Positions 61,501 through 64,000 of a stretch of DNA of 64,000 bases are shown piece after piece. Both the position numbers and the translations under genes were made by a program. The stretch is from Pedobacter rhizosphaerae. GTDB taxonomy: Bacteria; Bacteroidota; Bacteroidia; Sphingobacteriales; Sphingobacteriaceae. The notes below the pieces were generated by a model that saw only the letters and a list, made by a program, of their open reading frames with translations, was not told the DNA's origin and made no database searches. The DNA lies in contig NZ_FOGG01000019.1 of the NCBI RefSeq assembly GCF_900111155.1, positions 1-64,000 of the forward strand. The letters are read 5' to 3'. Each line of letters begins with the position of its first letter. Position 1 is the first letter of the stretch.

Positions 61501-61800
61501 GCAGCGACAGCAGAACAGGGAACCCAGTTGTCAGCCAGTTATGATTATTTTAATGAGTCGAATGCATTTTTCGGAGATGCTTCATTTGTGCGGTTTAAAT
61601 CTGTTAATCTGGGCTACCGATTCCATGGGGACTGGTTGAATAAGTTAAGGATTGCTGACCTGAACATTTATTTTCAGGGACAGAACCTGCTTACCCTGAC
61701 AAAAAATAAATATGTCTTTGATCCCGAGACTTCTGGGGTAGGTATTGGTACAATGCCTGCGCTACGAACATTTGTACTCGGCTTGAACTGTTCATTTTAA
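58501..61800 (+). CDS. SusC/RagA-type TonB-linked outer-membrane transporter
   Basis: This 1099-residue protein has an N-terminal signal peptide (about 1-42, with a 20-residue presequence as usual in Pedobacter), an STN signalling domain (about 48-110) that contacts FecR, a carboxypeptidase-like domain (VKGKVTDEGGNPLPGASI at about 136-150), the plug (VLIGYGTSTKRLNTGSVSS, RGQNSL, ATAIYGARGANGVVLITTK) and a 22-strand barrel ending in FVLGLNCSF. With SusD it imports a bound glycan, peptide or other large nutrient; the STN domain makes this a transducing transporter that would switch on the ECF sigma factor. Nutrient unknown. Confidence 0.94.
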   Translation: MYKILPQPERGGYSYAFCKTLLVMKLIVLCLLTTILQVSAKTFAQRVTLNSMKAPLEQVIKEIGNQTGYDFFYSLQVIRKTNPVTVTLKNVSVEEALLKIFNNQPVSYTIAMADKAVVIKAMENKIKTPYINAFFIVKGKVTDEGGNPLPGASIKMLVSGEVVVSDAQGFFELKNLNGEGMIECSYVGYVTQQIRITNKTQFLDIRMLRADNKLDEVVLIGYGTSTKRLNTGSVSSVSSKDITSQPLANPLGALAGRISGMTISQNNGLPGGNYTVQIRGQNSLQSGGTPLYVIDGVPFSGEDINRFGLGAANGGISAFSMINPTDIDRIDVLKDGDATAIYGARGANGVVLITTKRGNSGAARLTANVYRGAGKVSHFIPMLNTQQYLEMRKEAFANDGVEPDEFNAPDLTIYDQNKYTNWQKEIIGGTANVTDAQTSFSGGNNNIRFLMNANYRKEGTVFKGDMGTERIGTRMNLDYISTSGKFSASASAAFSADKTNLITMDLTNTYNLPPNMPLYNADGSLFWDSYQQNPLGSLNQKYKGLTNTLLGNATIKYMPLEGLALKMNLGYNQTTLDQKSSYPSSSFNPAFGMASLAMFGNSRMNNFIVEPTADYSIKSPNFKLNFLAGASWQSTNSTGQSITGENYSNDALLGSIVAAGNLVPQYETIDKYNFNSVFGKVNYSYRDKYLLNATYRRDGSSKFGINNRFGSFGAFGVAWVFSEEEFVKNNLAFLSFGKFRGSYGLTGNDQIENYRYLQIYSLGNPYQQQPATYVMSTSNPDIRWESTRKLEFGLDLGIWKDRFLIGVNYYRNRSDNQIISTSIGTQSGFKTFIQNINALIENSGLEFELNTKNVRGINFTWNTSLNITMPNSKLLEFPGLETSFYKDSFFIGQPVNGQRYYQYLGVNAATGVAAYQDVDEDGTPELVPAPLGTPFYGGISNTFTYRNWSLDFLIQFNHRNGLRNRLSSYNNAAVLGNMSNQNTSVLDRWRSPGNTGTLFPAATAEQGTQLSASYDYFNESNAFFGDASFVRFKSVNLGYRFHGDWLNKLRIADLNIYFQGQNLLTLTKNKYVFDPETSGVGIGTMPALRTFVLGLNCSF

Positions 61801-61820
61801 CTCATTAAAGATTAACGAAG

Positions 61821-63233
61821 ATGAAAATATATTCAATATTAAAACATTATATAGGGCTGTCCCTGGTGCTCACCCTGATTGTACATTCTGGCTGTAAAAA
61901 ATTTGTAGATGTTGGTGCGCCGGAAAACAGAATCGGTATAAAAGAATCATTTGCAAATGAAGCAGGCGCTACCAGTGCAATTCTTGGACTTTATGCGCAA
62001 AATCTTACTGGAAGCCAGGGTTTAATTAGATATTACAGCGCATGCATGGGGAATAGTGCAGACGAGCTGAAATCCACCTCGGATGCCTTTAACGTTTTCG
62101 GGAGTAATGCGGTACCTGTAAATAGCTTTTACGTTAGCGAATACCTTTGGTATACCAGCTACAAACAAATTATGTTATGCAATCAGGCTATTGAAGGTCT
62201 TGAAACTTCAGCTGCTTTGAGACCTTCAGTTAAATCATCGCTTACAGGCGAAGCAAAATTCTGGAGGGCCTTTATATACTTTTATCTGACCAACATGTTT
62301 GGTGATGTGCCGATGCCATTGGGTACCAATGCACTCGAGAACTCAAGGTTGCCGAGGACACCTGCTGCACAAGTTTGGACACAGATCATTACAGATCTCA
62401 AAGACGCAGAAGCTGGCTTAGCTATTGATTATCCCGGCACCGGGTTTCGCACCAGGGTAAGCAAATCCGTAGCAGAGGCTTTCCTCGCGCGTGTATATCT
62501 TTACCAAAAGGACTGGTATAATGCAGAAGCCTATTCTACCAAGTTAATCGAGGGTGGTTACCTACTTTTAGATAAAGACAATATCGACGGCGTTTTCACC
62601 AACACCAGTGAGGAAACAATTTTTCAGATAGCCAATATGACAGGTGTATCGTCTTTTGGTCCGCTATACGTATCTTCCCCGGGGATTGTTCCCATTTTGT
62701 CCATGACGGATGATCTTAACGGTTCATTTTCAAATTCGGATTTGAGGAAAATTAACTGGACGCGTCAGAATACTGCAAATGGTCAGCAGTTCACTGAAAT
62801 TTATAAGTACAAAACGCGGATCGGTTCGGGCGCTGAATATGATATCGTATTTCGTTTGGCGGAGCAGTTACTTATCAGGGCGGAAGCCCGGGCACATCTG
62901 AATAAAATCACTGGTCCCAACAGCGCACTGTCTGACTTGAATGAAATTAAGGATAGAGCTGAACTTCCTAAGGTGTTGGTAGCCTCACAGTCAGACATTT
63001 TATTTGAAATTGAGCAGGAACGCAGACATGAGCTTTTTGGCGAGTTTGGTCATAGATGGTTGGATTTGAAACGCACTCCGAGTACGATCATGCCAGCAAC
63101 ACCTTCCAGGGCAGATGACTTGTTTTCACAAAGCAAGCCCGGTTGGAAATCTACCGCGAAACTATATCCTATTCCTGCTAGTCAGAGGGCGCAAAACACC
63201 AATCTCACACAGAATGAAGGGTACACGCCGTAA
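61821..63233 (+). CDS. SusD/RagB-type nutrient-binding lipoprotein
   Basis: This 470-residue outer-membrane lipoprotein (signal ending HSGC, Cys25) caps the SusC barrel and captures the nutrient. The N-terminal SusD-like domain has AILGLYAQNL and LCNQAIEGLE; the central part has GEAKFWRAFIYFYLTNMFGDVPMP, and the C-terminal SusD_RagB domain ends in ERRHELFGEFGHRWLDLKR and KLYPIPASQRAQN. It follows SusC by 20 nt and completes the SusC-SusD pair. Confidence 0.94.
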   Translation: MKIYSILKHYIGLSLVLTLIVHSGCKKFVDVGAPENRIGIKESFANEAGATSAILGLYAQNLTGSQGLIRYYSACMGNSADELKSTSDAFNVFGSNAVPVNSFYVSEYLWYTSYKQIMLCNQAIEGLETSAALRPSVKSSLTGEAKFWRAFIYFYLTNMFGDVPMPLGTNALENSRLPRTPAAQVWTQIITDLKDAEAGLAIDYPGTGFRTRVSKSVAEAFLARVYLYQKDWYNAEAYSTKLIEGGYLLLDKDNIDGVFTNTSEETIFQIANMTGVSSFGPLYVSSPGIVPILSMTDDLNGSFSNSDLRKINWTRQNTANGQQFTEIYKYKTRIGSGAEYDIVFRLAEQLLIRAEARAHLNKITGPNSALSDLNEIKDRAELPKVLVASQSDILFEIEQERRHELFGEFGHRWLDLKRTPSTIMPATPSRADDLFSQSKPGWKSTAKLYPIPASQRAQNTNLTQNEGYTP

Positions 63234-63368
63234 TTCATATCCACTATTCGGCCCTATATCTTCTATTCATTAAGTTGTTAACATACAATCGATGAGTTCG
63301 TCTTTAGGGAGTTTCAAATAAACAAAAACTCCCGTAAGATGGCTCTGTAACCTTAAAAATTCAATCCT

Positions 63369-64000
63369 ATGCTGTTGAAATTATTTAGTACAACACTATT
63401 ATTGAGCTTATCGCTCTATGTAACTGCACAAGAGCAAAAAGCTTTCATCATTAACGGAGATTTGCCTGGCTATGCTAAGCCATATATTTATTTAAGACAG
63501 GTAAATAAGATTACCGATTCCTCAAAAGTAATAAATGGAAAATTTGTTTTTAAAGGAACTGTAACTGAACCTACAACTGCTGACTTGACCAATAGAGTGG
63601 ATCAGTCGCTCAGCTTTATTCTCGAAAATGCAAATTTCAGTTTGACAGGTGAAACGGGAATTATTGACGAGGCAAAATTGGAAGGGGGCGGGCCAACTCA
63701 GAAAGAAAAGATTGAACTTGAACGCAGTCAAGCCTTATTAAACGCGGAAATGCAAGCGTTAGGACCCAGATTCCAGGAACTTGCTGATCAGAAGGATACC
63801 GTAGGGTTAATTGCGCTTTCGAAAGAAAGTGAAGTAATCAGCGGAAAACTTGCAGCCATGGAGTTTGATTTTATCAGGAGTCACCCTAAAAGCTTTCAGA
63901 GCTTATTCTTGCTGTGGCAGCTTAAGGAGCAACTGGTGATAGATCAGGTTAATAAAATTTATAATGGACTTGATCCAAGCGTCAGAAATTCTGCTGTCGG
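63369..64000 (+). CDS. DUF4369/thioredoxin-like exported protein, 5' part
   Basis: The frame is open to the right edge (210 codons plus 2 nt), so the protein is cut there. It has a Sec signal peptide ending near residue 20 (YVTAQEQ). The next part matches the DUF4369 domain that commonly precedes a thioredoxin/TlpA domain in SusC/SusD loci: INGDLPGYAKPYIYLRQVN, VINGKFVFKGTV. The TlpA part would lie outside the window. The gene is probably part of the uptake operon, 135 nt after SusD. Confidence 0.85.
   Translation, partial: MLLKLFSTTLLLSLSLYVTAQEQKAFIINGDLPGYAKPYIYLRQVNKITDSSKVINGKFVFKGTVTEPTTADLTNRVDQSLSFILENANFSLTGETGIIDEAKLEGGGPTQKEKIELERSQALLNAEMQALGPRFQELADQKDTVGLIALSKESEVISGKLAAMEFDFIRSHPKSFQSLFLLWQLKEQLVIDQVNKIYNGLDPSVRNSAV

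Overview
The window is AT-rich chromosomal DNA from a member of the Bacteroidota, most likely Pedobacter or a close relative (Sphingobacteriaceae). Grounds: an rpoD of the short primary-sigma type, many TTTG / TAnnTTTG promoters, few Shine-Dalgarno sites, SusC/SusD, DUF4290, DUF4254, DUF2851 and DUF4173 genes, and a Bacteroidota-type Rho with a long N-terminal insert. The genus is inferred from gene content only.

Layout. 1-361 is the 3' end of a group II intron (maturase C-terminus, domains V and VI). 0.4-3.2 kb holds a bestrophin channel, a lipoprotein and a siroheme-branch methyltransferase. 3.5-10.6 kb is a storage-carbohydrate block: glgA-glgC, a GH15 hydrolase and a convergent otsA-otsB fusion. 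11-17 kb has a metal-receptor-like protein, tRNA-Leu(UAG), trigger factor, clpP-clpX and AMP nucleosidase, so a proteostasis group. 17.3-22.3 kb has a small ABC pair, rpoD, a DUF2975/HTH pair and sucC. 22.5-26.7 kb is a minus-strand run of membrane proteins controlled by a winged-helix regulator with two matching palindromic operators; it includes a 34-residue membrane protein and a ferritin-like protein.

26.77-27.63 kb is a four-unit tandem repeat array of about 212 bp per unit. It is followed by lolD and a tight operon of a pre-ATP-grasp stub, a degenerate HAD protein and an S41 peptidase. 31.6-54.5 kb is mostly housekeeping: dprA, a CBS-domain cystathionine synthase, murA, an LPS-type glycosyltransferase, polX, sppA, folK, pssA, rho, pyrF, ftsK and lolA. 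A tRNA-Leu(GAG) at 55.86 kb is followed by direct repeats and a 640-bp gene-free stretch. The window ends in an ECF sigma / FecR / SusC / SusD / DUF4369 nutrient-uptake locus cut by the right edge.

Most striking observations: (1) six unrelated genes have an exact TAnnTTTG box ending only 4 or 5 nt before the ATG, which predicts leaderless mRNAs; (2) the winged-helix regulated membrane operon with paired CTTTG-N5-CAAAG operators, one overlapping the -7 box, and its small membrane protein; (3) the 212-bp repeat array with conserved hairpins; (4) the pre-ATP-grasp plus nucleophile-less HAD pair. No CRISPR array, rRNA or complete insertion sequence was seen.
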